A DNA stretch of 64,000 nt from Bacteroidota bacterium (GCA_963169325.1 CAUJEY010000233.1:1-64000), one strand, 5' to 3'; counted from the stretch's first letter, positions 52,401 through 61,339 are shown. Translations and numbers: made by a program. The notes: generated from the sequence alone by a model not told the origin.

Positions 52401-53989
52401 AATTCCGTCGCCGCCTGCGCCAGATCGACGGCCTGATGGCCTCCCGGAAAAACGGTCCCCTGCAATTGCACCCCCTTGCGGCCGGCGCCCTCGATGCGTT
52501 TACCAACCTGGTGCAACATGCCGATTTTGATAAAAAATTTCAGGAAAACCGCGAAAAACTGCGCGCCGCCTTCGAGGTTGAATACCCATTGCCCAAAAAA
52601 TTCAATGCCGAACTGCGTACTTACCAGCGGGAAGGATTCGAGTGGCTAAGCCGCTGTGCCGCCGCCGGACTGGGCGCCTGCCTGGCCGACGATATGGGCC
52701 TGGGTAAAACCGTGCAGGCCCTGGCATTCCTCACCACCCGTGCCAAACTCGGCCCCGCACTCGTAGCCGCCCCGGCCAGCGTATGCCGCAACTGGGTGGC
52801 CGAAACCCGAAAATTCGCCCCGGCCCTGCGCCCCATCCTGTTCGGCGAGGGCGACCGCGCCGCAGTGATTGACCAGGCCGGGAAAGGCGACCTGCTTATC
52901 GTTACTTACGACCTGATGACCCGTTCGAGCGAACATTTTATCAAAAAACAATTCAGTACCGTACTGCTCGACGAGGCGCAGTTTATCAAAAACCGCGCGA
53001 CCAAACGCAGCGAAACGGCCATGCAACTTCGCGGCGATTTCCGCCTCATCATGACCGGCACCCCGCTCGAAAACCACCTTGGCGAACTGTGGAACCTGTT
53101 TCAGTTTGCCAACCCCGGACTGCTGGGCTCCATCGAACACTTCAACGAACGGTTCGCCCTGCCCATCGAAAAATTTCGCGATGAAGACCGCCGCGACCAA
53201 CTGCGGCGGCTGGTGCAACCTTTTATCCTGCGCCGCCGCAAAGATGAAGTGCTGCGCGAACTGCCGGCCAAAACCGAAATCACGCTCAGCGTACCCCTCT
53301 CGCACGAGGAGCGCGTTTTTTACGAAGCCCTGCGCCGCAACGCGCTCGAAACCCTGAGCGCCGACAACAACAGCGGCGCCGGCGAAAAACACCTGCGCAT
53401 ACTGGCCGAGATCATGCGCCTGCGCCGCGCCGCCTGCCACCCCAACCTGGCCGACGCCAAAGCAGGCTTCAAAACGAGCGCCAAACTCGAACTGTTCGGC
53501 GAGGTTGTGGATGAACTGCTGGATAACGGCCACAAAGCGTTGGTGTTCAGTCAGTTCGTCGGGCACCTGGCGATTTTGGAAGCCTACCTCAAAAAGAAAA
53601 ATATCCGCTACCAATACCTCGACGGCCAAACGCCGCTGGCCGTACGCCAACAAAGAATTGAAGCCTTCCAATCGGGCGACGGCGATTTATTCCTCATCAG
53701 CCTCCGGGCTGGCGGTACGGGCCTCAACCTCACCGCCGCCGATTACGTCATCCACACCGACCCCTGGTGGAACCCCGCCGTGGAAGACCAGGCCACCGAC
53801 CGCGCGCACCGCATCGGCCAGGAAAAACCGGTAACAGTGTACCGTCTGGTGGCCGAACAAACGATTGAGGAAAAAATACTGCAATTGCACGCGCACAAAC
53901 GCGACCTGGCGGATTCGTTGCTCAGCGGCGCGGATGTGAGTGCGAAACTAACGGCGGACGATCTTTTGCAATTGATTGCGGAGGGGTAG
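49460..53989 (+). CDS. SWIM zinc-finger SNF2-family ATPase/helicase (1,509 residues)
   Basis: The ATG at 49460 (MSNITLHNFEQY) follows the -7 box; the longer frame has no support. SWIM finger: C69, C71, C78 and H80 (CACPYDQGICKH). A long helical and beta region of about 1,000 residues precedes the motor, as in bacterial HepA/Snf2-N proteins. Motor motifs: LRTYQREGFEWL, CLADDMGLGKTVQAL (Walker A), TVLLDEAQFIKN, MTGTPLENHLGELW, LFLISLRAGGTGLNLT and DRAHRIGQ. Its 3' end overlaps the converging cyclase gene by 68 nt. Likely DNA translocase acting on nucleoprotein complexes; not clearly part of a known defence system from its neighbours. Confidence 0.9.
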   Translation: MSNITLHNFEQYIPAAIVQRGRQLWKQWGVRSLMEEVPNEWRATVEGSSHDDYQVYIGLEGDTLEHSECACPYDQGICKHRVAVLFKIREIRATARPATGTTVYGKPKSRAEILAQARADRLTRARNIITLHQQSRDTATAVAGSPLYTNRDTTELFDEYVRLDETAEQIVKIAAVAWEPLSQTKLAEIFNACGFKNKGLSLYVKDMAVILPRLLSAGFLKPSGSQYQCEPAFAQTLCDRQFARDTDFQKIAQAVRQQLPLGWHAGSSDTERLFREMRLTRYLDRPGEFSRFFYDLINRQSSGITQQMLIDYWLPPVFDLEKLEMLPLGIRAFLLCEKMTRQTFYLLPADGYFFYTVENLAELGENSARLAGQLLLLRGDRAGLLKCLKQLGPVNAGAFAGFQHLLDGDAAQSVATFQQTLKELRRETRSTTNVLTNLGGIFQIMAQLKTRDVAFYPKIETHITKVFKDGTAYVQVYQLLRGVLHFLQNNKKPALAILRANYADSFPLVHFFLYLCQFWVDETLIDHEKLGVYHEELVRNEYAWLAAEMLVLRAELDPSNSDLRTESDRQMAALRIEPLVRLLPHVEEWENALNLLLGMAAKPGAATPENDTRVVWLVDFEQKSVQPKEQSFGKKGWTAGRTVPDYRLRSADLTGMTDQDKRIAQALNFGSYYYLDKSVAVWKALVGHPLLFLAKSPDIAVQLTEAQPELIVKQVDGGFQLQFSHPFEEEGFVIVKETPTRYKLLTISEEQAQIARAFNGQALFVPEKGADRLNAAIAGLSKRIPVQSAFEDQDLPVVAADARVCVHLLPVGDGFHVELYAKPFTDVPPYLSPGAGEPSVTALVDGQKVRTTRSLKAEKTNLAKLKKQVEVLQTVTPHDGVWALENAQECLELLTQLHPLAQNGDIILEWPKGEKMRVTAVVGFDQFKMRIKGEHNWFEVDGELRVDENRVLTMQELLAMSASGKQFVEIGPGQFIALTNEFRRRLRQIDGLMASRKNGPLQLHPLAAGALDAFTNLVQHADFDKKFQENREKLRAAFEVEYPLPKKFNAELRTYQREGFEWLSRCAAAGLGACLADDMGLGKTVQALAFLTTRAKLGPALVAAPASVCRNWVAETRKFAPALRPILFGEGDRAAVIDQAGKGDLLIVTYDLMTRSSEHFIKKQFSTVLLDEAQFIKNRATKRSETAMQLRGDFRLIMTGTPLENHLGELWNLFQFANPGLLGSIEHFNERFALPIEKFRDEDRRDQLRRLVQPFILRRRKDEVLRELPAKTEITLSVPLSHEERVFYEALRRNALETLSADNNSGAGEKHLRILAEIMRLRRAACHPNLADAKAGFKTSAKLELFGEVVDELLDNGHKALVFSQFVGHLAILEAYLKKKNIRYQYLDGQTPLAVRQQRIEAFQSGDGDLFLISLRAGGTGLNLTAADYVIHTDPWWNPAVEDQATDRAHRIGQEKPVTVYRLVAEQTIEEKILQLHAHKRDLADSLLSGADVSAKLTADDLLQLIAEG

Positions 53990-55766
53990 GTGTGCCGGAA
54001 TTTCCCGCCAAATACATCCTTACCCACCCAATCCCTTTCACTTCCACCGGCTCACGTGGCGTGGCCTCCACGGCATCGCCCAACAATTGCCGGGTTGTTT
54101 CAGACAGATTGATCCGGCCCGGTACGCCGAATTGTTCCATCCGAGCCGCGGTATTTACGGTGTCGCCCCAAATGTCGTAGGCGTATTTGGTTTTGCCGGC
54201 TACTCCCGCTACCACCGGGCCGGAATGCATACCGATACGCAACTGCAAATGCGGCCGGCCGTCGGGAAAGGTGGTGTTTTGTTGCGCCCACGCGAGCATA
54301 TCGGAGGCGGCCTGATACATCAGAAATGCGTGTTGCGGGTGGTCATTTGGCAGTCCGCTGGCGCACATGTACGAATCGCCGATGGTTTTTATTTTTTCTA
54401 TGCCGTAGTGGCCGATGATTTTGTCGAAGGCCTGGTAGTAGCGGTCGATGAGGCCGACCAGGTTTTCCGGCGGCAGAGAGTGGCCCAGTTCGGTGAAACC
54501 GACGAGGTCGGCAAACAGCACGGTCACGGCATCGTGGCGTTTGGGCAACACCTTGCCCGTGTGCCGCAACTCTGCGGCCACTGCCACAGGGAGGATATTG
54601 TGCAACAATTGATCCGTACGGCGTTGGTGGCGCCTGACAGTCCAAACCAAAGCGCCCAGTAACAGGGCGACGGCCAATAACCCGGCCAGAACGAATCGTT
54701 GCTGCTCGAGCCGGAGCGCCTGCGTTTCGCTTTCCCGGTTCAGCAGGGCAATTTCCTGTTCTTTTTTCTCCGTTTCGTACTGCACCTGCATGTCCTGGAT
54801 ATACCGGGTGTTTTCTTCGTTGACCAGTGAATCTTTGTAAATATGGTACCGTTCGAGCGATTCGTAAGCCTCCTTGTAATGCCCGGTCTTGCTGTATAAG
54901 CCGGCCAGATTGAGGTAAGCCAATCGGTACAATGCCTTTTCACGGCTTTGCGAAAGCCGGGCCAATGCCTGTTGATTCGCCTCCAGTGCTTCCTTGTATT
55001 GGTGCTGGTATTCCAGGATCGTAGCGCCGTTGAGCACCGCCCGGATAGCGCCGGCCTGATCGCCGATGCTGTCGCAAAGGGCCCGGGCTTTCCGGTAACA
55101 GTCGAGGGATTCGCGAAATCGTTTGGCATACTCCATGGTGACGCCGAGATTGTTCCAGGCCTGGGCCATGCCACCGGGATTGTTCGCTTGCTCATGGATG
55201 CGCAAGGCGCGACGGTGATAACTCTCGGCGCTGTCCAGTTGATTCGTTTCAGAAAAAACAGAACCTATATTGCTGTAAACCTTCCCCAGCCAGGCTGGCG
55301 GACCTTGTTTTTCAAAAAAATTGGCCGCCTGTTTCCAAAAACGAATCGCCGCGTCGAATTGATTCAGATAGTAGTTCAACGCACCGAGGTTTGCCCGGGT
55401 ATTGGCCTCACCGCGTTCATCGCCGGCGGATTCAAACAATCGAATAGCTTGCATGAGCTGTTCGGATGATTGCTGGTAATTGCCCTGGTCCATACAGGAA
55501 ATGCCGCTTTGGCGCAATAACTCTGCGCGCAAACGCGGGCTGTTTTCAACGGTAATGGCTTTAAGCGACTGTTCCAGTTCCACACTCAGTTGTTCCGGCG
55601 ACAAGGAAGTGGTGTCGAACCAGGCCTGCAAAGCGGACCAGGCCGCCGTGTCGGCGGGTGCGTATTGAATTTTGACGAGGAGTTCGGAGAGCGAGGAGGG
55701 TTTTCGGGCAAAAAGGGCAGTAAAACCCAGGCACAGGGCAAGGAAGAGGAGGATCGTTTTTTTCAT
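53922..55766 (-). CDS. Class III adenylate cyclase with TPR sensor region
   Basis: About 614 residues from MKKTILLFLALCLGFTALFA, a signal sequence placing the TPR region (about 80-330; for example GMAQAWNNLGVTMEYAKRF) outside the cytoplasm. A coiled coil and a single membrane helix (FVLAGLLAVALLLGALVWTV) follow. The cytoplasmic cyclase domain has metal-binding Asp in VLFADLVGFT and TIGDSY, the Lys of IEKIKTIG and Asp of YDIWGDTVN (adenine selection), and NTAARME. Together these predict ATP as substrate, giving cAMP. TPR-TM-cyclase proteins are common in Saprospiria. The reading end overlaps the SNF2 gene. The start position is set by frame and could be off by one base. Confidence 0.88.
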   Translation of the reverse strand: MKKTILLFLALCLGFTALFARKPSSLSELLVKIQYAPADTAAWSALQAWFDTTSLSPEQLSVELEQSLKAITVENSPRLRAELLRQSGISCMDQGNYQQSSEQLMQAIRLFESAGDERGEANTRANLGALNYYLNQFDAAIRFWKQAANFFEKQGPPAWLGKVYSNIGSVFSETNQLDSAESYHRRALRIHEQANNPGGMAQAWNNLGVTMEYAKRFRESLDCYRKARALCDSIGDQAGAIRAVLNGATILEYQHQYKEALEANQQALARLSQSREKALYRLAYLNLAGLYSKTGHYKEAYESLERYHIYKDSLVNEENTRYIQDMQVQYETEKKEQEIALLNRESETQALRLEQQRFVLAGLLAVALLLGALVWTVRRHQRRTDQLLHNILPVAVAAELRHTGKVLPKRHDAVTVLFADLVGFTELGHSLPPENLVGLIDRYYQAFDKIIGHYGIEKIKTIGDSYMCASGLPNDHPQHAFLMYQAASDMLAWAQQNTTFPDGRPHLQLRIGMHSGPVVAGVAGKTKYAYDIWGDTVNTAARMEQFGVPGRINLSETTRQLLGDAVEATPREPVEVKGIGWVRMYLAGNSGTPTPPQSIAKDRPPLVSHSHPRR

Positions 55767-55908
55767 CGGTAGCGGAATAGCACCGATGTGAGACGGGGGG
55801 AGGTGAGGAAAGGTGGCAGCGTAGAGTCGCTTTTTCCAAGCCTGCAGCGAACGGGCTCTGTGGATGACGGCAATGACCCGAACTTTAGCCTGTAAAAGTA
55901 ATTTGAAT

Positions 55909-56529
55909 TTACGTCTCCGCTTCCGCAGCCAGTACCGGCTGCTCAAAAATGTCGTTGACGCTCATTTCAAAACCCGGCAAGGCGGGCGCTGCCGAACAAA
56001 TCATCGCTCCGGTACAAATTGCCGGTTCGCCACCGGCATAAACATGGACTTGCCCGAGTTTGGGTGAGATGAGCCAGATCACCGCTACATCGGCATCGTG
56101 GTAATCTTTTAATTTATCCAGGAGATTGTCGACAATATCATTATCGGATATGATTTCAATAACGAAGTTCGGTATCTGGTTTTCACGCCGCGCCATCCGG
56201 GCGACTTGTTCGTCAGTGAACCAGGCCATATCCGGACGGCGATGGGCGTTTTTCAGAAAGAACGTATCCACTTCCGGGAGAAATTCGCCCTGTGCCTTTT
56301 GCTCCTGTTTAAGGCGGGTAAAATGTCGCTGAATATTCAGCAAAATGTAGTACTGATACTGATTCATTGCCCGGGGGGTTTTAACGACCGCGCCCCTGAC
56401 CCATTCGTATTTGAAAGCGTCTTCGCGGTTCAGGTATTGTGATTCAAACTCCTGCCAGGAAACAGGCTGCCGTACTTCAGCCATTTCCCGAACCGCGACT
56501 CCCGGAATATTAACGGCGGTAGATGCCAT
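55909..56529 (-). CDS. Uma2 family (DUF820) PD-(D/E)XK-fold protein
   Basis: A 206-residue protein starting at MASTAVNIPG; the frame continues upstream but the promoter lies there. The restriction-endonuclease-like core is visible: RRPDMAWF (Asp), NFVIEIISDND (Glu-x-Ile), KLKDYHDADVAVIWLISP. Uma2 proteins are widespread in cyanobacteria and Bacteroidota, and their role is not settled. A good promoter precedes it and no partner gene is attached. Confidence 0.85.
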   Translation of the reverse strand: MASTAVNIPGVAVREMAEVRQPVSWQEFESQYLNREDAFKYEWVRGAVVKTPRAMNQYQYYILLNIQRHFTRLKQEQKAQGEFLPEVDTFFLKNAHRRPDMAWFTDEQVARMARRENQIPNFVIEIISDNDIVDNLLDKLKDYHDADVAVIWLISPKLGQVHVYAGGEPAICTGAMICSAAPALPGFEMSVNDIFEQPVLAAEAET

Positions 56530-56549
56530 GATTTTTTTTATTTTAAAGA

Positions 56550-56581
56550 CAAAAATAACCGATACGAAGCGGAACGCCAAA
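56550..56581 (-). promoter_or_regulatory. Canonical promoter of the Uma2 gene (TTTG - 20 nt - TATTTTTG)
   Basis: On the minus strand TTTG (56578-56581) is followed by 20 nt and then TATTTTTG (56550-56557), matching both boxes of the Bacteroidota housekeeping promoter at the expected spacing. The ATG lies 20 nt beyond. A second -7-like TATCTTTG overlaps the -33 box. Confidence 0.7.
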
Positions 56582-56673
56582 GATACGTAAAAAAACTATT
56601 TGTTTTAAATAAAAAATTTGTTTTAAATTTGCTCCCGGAGAATGCTGTTCATTTGGGTCATTCGGTCATTGCG

Positions 56674-56751
56674 AACCAAAAACCTTCAAACCAGAAACCT
56701 TCAAACCAGAAACCTTCCAAAACCAGAAACCTTCAAACCAGCAACCCTCAA
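56674..56751. repeat. Tandem repeat of AAACCTTCAAACCAG
   Basis: About four and a half copies of a 15-nt unit with small changes. The same phrase occurs in the large inverted repeat at 21894-22055. Here there is no complementary arm, and the place is upstream of parE rather than behind a gene, unlike the other word repeats. Confidence 0.65.
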
Positions 56752-56865
56752 ATTTTTTCAATCGGTTAAAACTGCATTACTTTGGGCGCTCAACACAAAA
56801 TCGCAAATCAGAAGAAGCCGGGCAAATCCGTTGCCCCGCCGACAGACAAGTCAGTAAAACCAAAA

Positions 56866-58758
56866 ATGGCAGAAGTTAGGTATACCGAAGACGAAATCAA
56901 ATCACTCGACTGGCGCGAGCATATCCGCCTGCGCCCCGGCATGTACATCGGCAAACTCGGCGACGGCTCCAGCCCCGAAGACGGCATCTACGTGCTGCTC
57001 AAAGAGGTGTTGGACAACTCCATCGACGAGTACGCCATGGGCTATGGCAAACAAATTGACGTGGCCATCAATGAGCAGGGCGTGTTCGTGCGCGACTTCG
57101 GGCGCGGCATCCCCTTGGGTAAGGTGGTGGATGTGGTCAGTAAAATAAACACCGGCGCCAAATACGATTCCCAGGCCTTCAAAAAATCCGTGGGGCTCAA
57201 CGGCGTGGGTACCAAGGCCGTCAACGCTTTGTCGGAGTATTTTAAAGTAACCGCCGTGCGCGAGGGCCAGGCTAAATGGGCCGAATTCCAGTTCGGTAAC
57301 CTGAAAAAAGAAAGCAAAGTGGAGCCGACCAAAGAGGAAAACGGCACCATCATCCACTTCAAACCCGACAACGGCATGTTTCGCAATTTTCGCTGGGTCA
57401 ACGAATATGTGGAGCAGCAACTGTGGAACTACGCCTATCTCAACGCCGGACTAAAAATTAATTTCAACGGCAAAACCTTTCATTCCAAAAACGGCCTGCT
57501 CGACCTGCTGAGCAAAAAAACCAGCGCTGAAAACGTCCGTTATCCCATTATTCACCTGCTCGGCGACGATGTAGAAATCGCCATGACCCACGGCGAACAC
57601 TACGGCGAGCAGTATTATTCTTTCGTAAACGGTCAGAATACCACACAGGGCGGCACCCACCTCAGCGCGTTTCGCGAGGCCCTGGTAAAAACCGTGCGCG
57701 ACTTTTTCAAAAAACAATTCGACGCCAAGGACATCCGCGAAAGCATCATCGCCGCGGTCAGCGTGCGCGTGGAAGAACCCGTGTTCGAGTCGCAAACCAA
57801 GACGCGGCTCGGCTCCGAAAAGATCAGCCCGGACGGGCAAAACATCCGAACGTGGATGAATGATTTCCTGTCCAAAGCGCTCGACGACTTTTTGCATAAA
57901 AATCCGGAAGTGGCGAAGGAAATGCTCAAACGCATCCAGCAATCGGAGCGCGAGCGCAAGGAAATTGCCGATGTCAAAAAATTGGCCAACCAGCGCGCCA
58001 AGGCCGCCAATATCCACAATAAAAAACTGCGCGACTGCCGCTTTCACCTCAATGAAAAGGGCACGGAAGAAGGCCGGATGAATAGCACCATTTTCATCAC
58101 CGAGGGTGACTCGGCCAGCGGCTCCATCACCAAAGCCCGCGACGTGGACAGCCAGGCCGTGTTCAGCTTGCGCGGTAAACCGCTCAATTGCTACGGCCTG
58201 ACCAAAAAAATAGTGTATCAAAACGAGGAGTTCAATCTGCTCCAGCACGCCCTTAATATTGAAGACTCTCTGGACGACTTGCGCTACAACCGCGTGGTCA
58301 TCGCCACCGATGCCGACGTCGACGGGATGCACATACGCCTGCTGTTGCTCACCTTTTTCCTCCAGTTTTTCCCCGACCTGGTGCGCAACGGCCACCTCTA
58401 TATCCTGGTGACACCGCTGTTCCGGGTGCGCGACAAACAGCAAACCTTCTATTGCTACTCCGAGACCGAAAAACAAGCGGCGATGAAAAAACTGCGTGGC
58501 AAACCGGAGATCACCCGTTTTAAGGGTCTGGGTGAAATTTCCCCCAACGAATTTGGCGGCTTTATCGGGGCCGATATGCGCCTCGACCCGGTTATTTTGC
58601 CGGAAGAAACCAACCTCGACCACGTGCTGGATTATTACATGGGCAAAAACACGCCGGAGCGGCAGGAGTTTATCATCGGCAATCTTCGATTCGAGATTGA
58701 CGTGATTGATGCTCCGGAAGAAGAAGCCCCGGTGATTCCGGAGGAAGTAGCCGCTTAA
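56866..58758 (+). CDS. parE: DNA topoisomerase IV subunit B
   Basis: A 630-residue type IIA topoisomerase ATPase subunit from [17 protein letters not shown] site: [37 protein letters not shown]. Transducer Lys near [14 protein letters not shown] metal site: [12 protein letters not shown] and [15 protein letters not shown]-terminal [13 protein letters not shown]. The short form without the GyrB insert and the DEYAMGYGK pattern fit Bacteroidota ParE rather than GyrB. It decatenates daughter chromosomes with ParC, whose gene is not in the window. A MFS gene starts 5 nt downstream. Confidence 0.93.
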   Translation: MAEVRYTEDEIKSLDWREHIRLRPGMYIGKLGDGSSPEDGIYVLLKEVLDNSIDEYAMGYGKQIDVAINEQGVFVRDFGRGIPLGKVVDVVSKINTGAKYDSQAFKKSVGLNGVGTKAVNALSEYFKVTAVREGQAKWAEFQFGNLKKESKVEPTKEENGTIIHFKPDNGMFRNFRWVNEYVEQQLWNYAYLNAGLKINFNGKTFHSKNGLLDLLSKKTSAENVRYPIIHLLGDDVEIAMTHGEHYGEQYYSFVNGQNTTQGGTHLSAFREALVKTVRDFFKKQFDAKDIRESIIAAVSVRVEEPVFESQTKTRLGSEKISPDGQNIRTWMNDFLSKALDDFLHKNPEVAKEMLKRIQQSERERKEIADVKKLANQRAKAANIHNKKLRDCRFHLNEKGTEEGRMNSTIFITEGDSASGSITKARDVDSQAVFSLRGKPLNCYGLTKKIVYQNEEFNLLQHALNIEDSLDDLRYNRVVIATDADVDGMHIRLLLLTFFLQFFPDLVRNGHLYILVTPLFRVRDKQQTFYCYSETEKQAAMKKLRGKPEITRFKGLGEISPNEFGGFIGADMRLDPVILPEETNLDHVLDYYMGKNTPERQEFIIGNLRFEIDVIDAPEEEAPVIPEEVAA

Positions 58759-58763
58759 ATGGT

Positions 58764-60140
58764 ATGGAAATAGCCTCCTCTGACACCCCGCTCGCCCAGT
58801 CCCCGGCGCCCGATCCACCTCCCATGCGGGTGCTGGTATTGTACGCGATCGGCCAGTTGGGCTGGTCGCTGGCCAGTTACAGTGTAGCCAACTTGCTGAT
58901 CTATTTTTACATGCCTCCTGAAACCGGGCAGGCGGTTTTTCCGTCATTTATGCACCAGGGCGCAGTGGTGGGCGTATTTACCCTGATCGGCCTGCTGAGC
59001 GCGGCCGGCCGTTTTTTTGATGCCGTTATCGATCCGGTGGTGGCCAATTGGAGTGATCGCTCCACGGCAAAGCAGGGCAAACGGCGCCGGTTTATGCTGG
59101 TCGGTGCGGTTCCGTTTGTGCTGAGTAGTTTTTTGGTGTTTTATCCGCTCTCGCAGGCGGAAAGTGCGGGCAATTTTATGTGGCTCGCCTTATGCCTTGG
59201 GGTGTATTATTTTTTCTTTACAGTTTATGTCATACCCTATACTGCGCTGATTGCCGAACTCGGGCACCGGCCCAAAGACCGGATGCTGATCAGCACCCTG
59301 CTTTCTGTGGCCTGGGCGCTGGGGTTTGTGGCAGGCAATGGTACTTATGCGTTACAAAGTTATTTTGAGCAACAGGGGAAAATGCCGTTGCAAGCCTTTC
59401 AGCAGGCTTTGATGTTGGTAAATACCTTTGCGCTAGTTTGTTTGCTGCTGCCGGCATTGTTTCTGAATGAAAAACGATATGCCCGTCAGGCAGCATCGGA
59501 ACACGGGCTGCGCCAATCGCTTTTTACCGTATGGGCAAATGCCAACTTCCGGCAATTTCTGCTCTCGGATTTGCTCTATTGGCTGGCACTGAGTTTTATA
59601 CAACTCGGCATCGGTTTTTATACCACTTTGTTGTTAGGCCTGGATAAAAGTTACGCTTTCCTGTTTTCCCTGGTGAGTTTTGCAGCGAGTTTTTTGTTTT
59701 ATGTGCCGGTAAACTTTCTCGCCCAAAAGGTGGGTAAAAGACGCCTGGTGCTGCTGGCGTTTCTGGTTTTCGCCCTGGTTTTTGCCGCTGTTGCCGGTAT
59801 AGGCGCCATTCCTTTACCCAAACAAGCGTTGCTTTACGGGTTGGGTATCGCGGCGGCGTTCCCGCTGGCCGTATTCGGGATTTTACCCAACGCCATTATC
59901 GCCGATGTTGTGGAACAGGAAGAACGCTCCAGCGGCCGCCAGTTGGCCGGTATGTTTTTCGGCGTACGCACTTTTGTGATGAAGGTCGGTATTTCCTTAG
60001 CCAACCTGATTTTTCCCTCTCTGCTCCTCCTGGGTAAAAGCGCGCAAAACCCCGCCGGCGTTCAGCTGACTGCCGGCGCTGCGATCCTCTTTTGCCTCGC
60101 GGGCTGGCAGGCCTTCCGGAAGTTTAATGATGAGTTATGA
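58764..60140 (+). CDS. MFS transporter, glycoside-pentoside-hexuronide symporter type
   Basis: A 458-residue inner-membrane protein with about twelve hydrophobic helices. Family marks of MFS_2/GPH symporters: FDAVIDPVVANWSDRS (loop 2-3, with KQGKRRRFMLVGA), VYVIPYTALIAELG and the paired DLLYWLALSFIQLGIGFY. Sugar or glycoside uptake with a cation is the family's usual role; the substrate is unknown. It begins 5 nt after parE, so it may be co-transcribed with it, which looks accidental in function. The stop codon lies within the inverted repeat that follows. Confidence 0.85.
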   Translation: MEIASSDTPLAQSPAPDPPPMRVLVLYAIGQLGWSLASYSVANLLIYFYMPPETGQAVFPSFMHQGAVVGVFTLIGLLSAAGRFFDAVIDPVVANWSDRSTAKQGKRRRFMLVGAVPFVLSSFLVFYPLSQAESAGNFMWLALCLGVYYFFFTVYVIPYTALIAELGHRPKDRMLISTLLSVAWALGFVAGNGTYALQSYFEQQGKMPLQAFQQALMLVNTFALVCLLLPALFLNEKRYARQAASEHGLRQSLFTVWANANFRQFLLSDLLYWLALSFIQLGIGFYTTLLLGLDKSYAFLFSLVSFAASFLFYVPVNFLAQKVGKRRLVLLAFLVFALVFAAVAGIGAIPLPKQALLYGLGIAAAFPLAVFGILPNAIIADVVEQEERSSGRQLAGMFFGVRTFVMKVGISLANLIFPSLLLLGKSAQNPAGVQLTAGAAILFCLAGWQAFRKFNDEL

Positions 60141-60185
60141 GTTATGAGTTATCTTACTCGGCATAACTCATAACTCATAACTCAT
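60130..60185. repeat. Perfect 23-bp inverted repeat of ATGAGTT words
   Basis: Arm 60130-60152 (three copies of ATGAGTT with a spacer A/T) and its exact complement 60163-60185 flank a 10-nt loop. It includes the MFS stop codon and ends 8 nt before the stop of the converging gene, so it can serve both as terminator. Confidence 0.7.
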
Positions 60186-60193
60186 AACTAAAA

Positions 60194-61339
60194 TTAAGGT
60201 TTCACCACTACCAATCGTTTGGTTCCAATAATGACGCCTTCCGGGTCTACCAAACTATACAAATAGGTGCCTTTTTTAAAATCGTCCAGATCCACCCGGA
60301 TGGAGCGATTGCCGGCAATGGTATAAGTGTTTTTCCAGACGACTTTTCCGACGATGTTAAAAATTTTGAGCGTGTAATCGTCGGGCGGGAGATTGGTGCA
60401 ATCGAAACGCACCCATTGCACAGCCGGGTTGGGGAAGGCCTGAACGCCGGCGGCGCCTGGAGCATCTATTTCGGGGGCAGGGGTGAGGTTGCCGAAGTTT
60501 TTAAACCGTACGCCTTCTATCGTTGACCCGTCATTGCTCACGGTAACGATAGCGAGGTCTTCTTTATAAATATTGCTGTAATAGCGGTAAGTGACGGTAG
60601 TATCGGTACCAAGAAAGTTTCCGAGTCCGCCGCCGCCGCCGGTAGAGGGAAGTGGAATCCATCCGAGGAAGGAGTGCACGTCCAGGGCCGTGGTGGTATA
60701 TTCCGTGCGCTTTTCACGCAGTACGTTTTCGGGCATATTCATGCCTGGCACACGCAGGGTACCCCAACCGTCGGCTACTTCGAGGCGCTGGAAATTGATC
60801 CGCACCCGGATAGAGTCAATCAAACTTGCGCCGGGGATATTGGCGAGCAGGCTGTCCGGCAATGCGTCGGTTGAAAAAGGCAGGGTCAGATCGCTGGTTT
60901 GCTGGTTGATGTCGAAAAACATCAGCGGCGAACGGCGATCAATAATCGGCGGCGCAAATTTAGCCAAGACGTCCACGCCCAGATTGGCCGGGTCGCCACC
61001 GGCATACCCCAACAACTCCACTTTATTATTGGTGACGTTGTAATAGGATTCGCCGTTGCCGCCGATAACCAGCAGTTCGGCGCCGGGGTAGTTGGCAGAC
61101 TGATTGCCGGTGTTCGGGTTGCGATAAATCGTTTCCACGGTTTGCTCCCGGTTCAGGTTGGTGAAATCCCATACCTGACCACCTCCGGGCGGCGTAACAA
61201 AATCATCGTTACCGGGGGTGAGGTCGATGGCATAACGCAGGGTGTCGCCAACTACGGGAAAGGTGGCGGCGGTAATGGTAATTTGGGCGGTGGCATTTAC
61301 GCACAGGGCAGAGAGTACGGCCAGTAACATTTTTTTCAT
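60194..61339 (-). CDS. Secreted T9SS type A protein of unknown function
   Basis: A 381-residue protein with signal peptide (1-19, ending CVNATAQ). The body (20-300) begins ITITAATFPVVGDTLRYAID and has VWDFTNLNREQTVETIYRNP; this start is common among Bacteroidota secreted proteins, but no enzyme motif is visible. A Gly-rich spot is followed by a type A sorting domain (VQAFPNPAVQWVRFDCTN ... IGTKRLVVVKP). A TACCTTTG element lies 65 nt upstream. Likely on the cell surface. Confidence 0.82.
   Translation of the reverse strand: MKKMLLAVLSALCVNATAQITITAATFPVVGDTLRYAIDLTPGNDDFVTPPGGGQVWDFTNLNREQTVETIYRNPNTGNQSANYPGAELLVIGGNGESYYNVTNNKVELLGYAGGDPANLGVDVLAKFAPPIIDRRSPLMFFDINQQTSDLTLPFSTDALPDSLLANIPGASLIDSIRVRINFQRLEVADGWGTLRVPGMNMPENVLREKRTEYTTTALDVHSFLGWIPLPSTGGGGGLGNFLGTDTTVTYRYYSNIYKEDLAIVTVSNDGSTIEGVRFKNFGNLTPAPEIDAPGAAGVQAFPNPAVQWVRFDCTNLPPDDYTLKIFNIVGKVVWKNTYTIAGNRSIRVDLDDFKKGTYLYSLVDPEGVIIGTKRLVVVKP

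Larger units (their letters stand above)
56530..56865. other. Divergent gap between Uma2 and parE genes
   Basis: A 336-nt spacer with the Uma2 promoter, a one-sided tandem repeat (56674-56751) and a TTACTTTG box before parE (56777-56784). An open frame from TTG 56782 runs into parE but lacks an ATG before 56866. No RNA gene recognised. Confidence 0.5.

Noticed and set aside
46646-53989. DISARM- or Druantia-type defence system
   Set aside because: SNF2 motors are present, but no methylase, phospholipase D, DrmA/B/C or Druantia partner is adjacent.
57451-58947. 498-codon minus-strand frame opposite parE
   Set aside because: Covers the parE ATPase and TOPRIM motifs in antisense, with no family pattern of its own.
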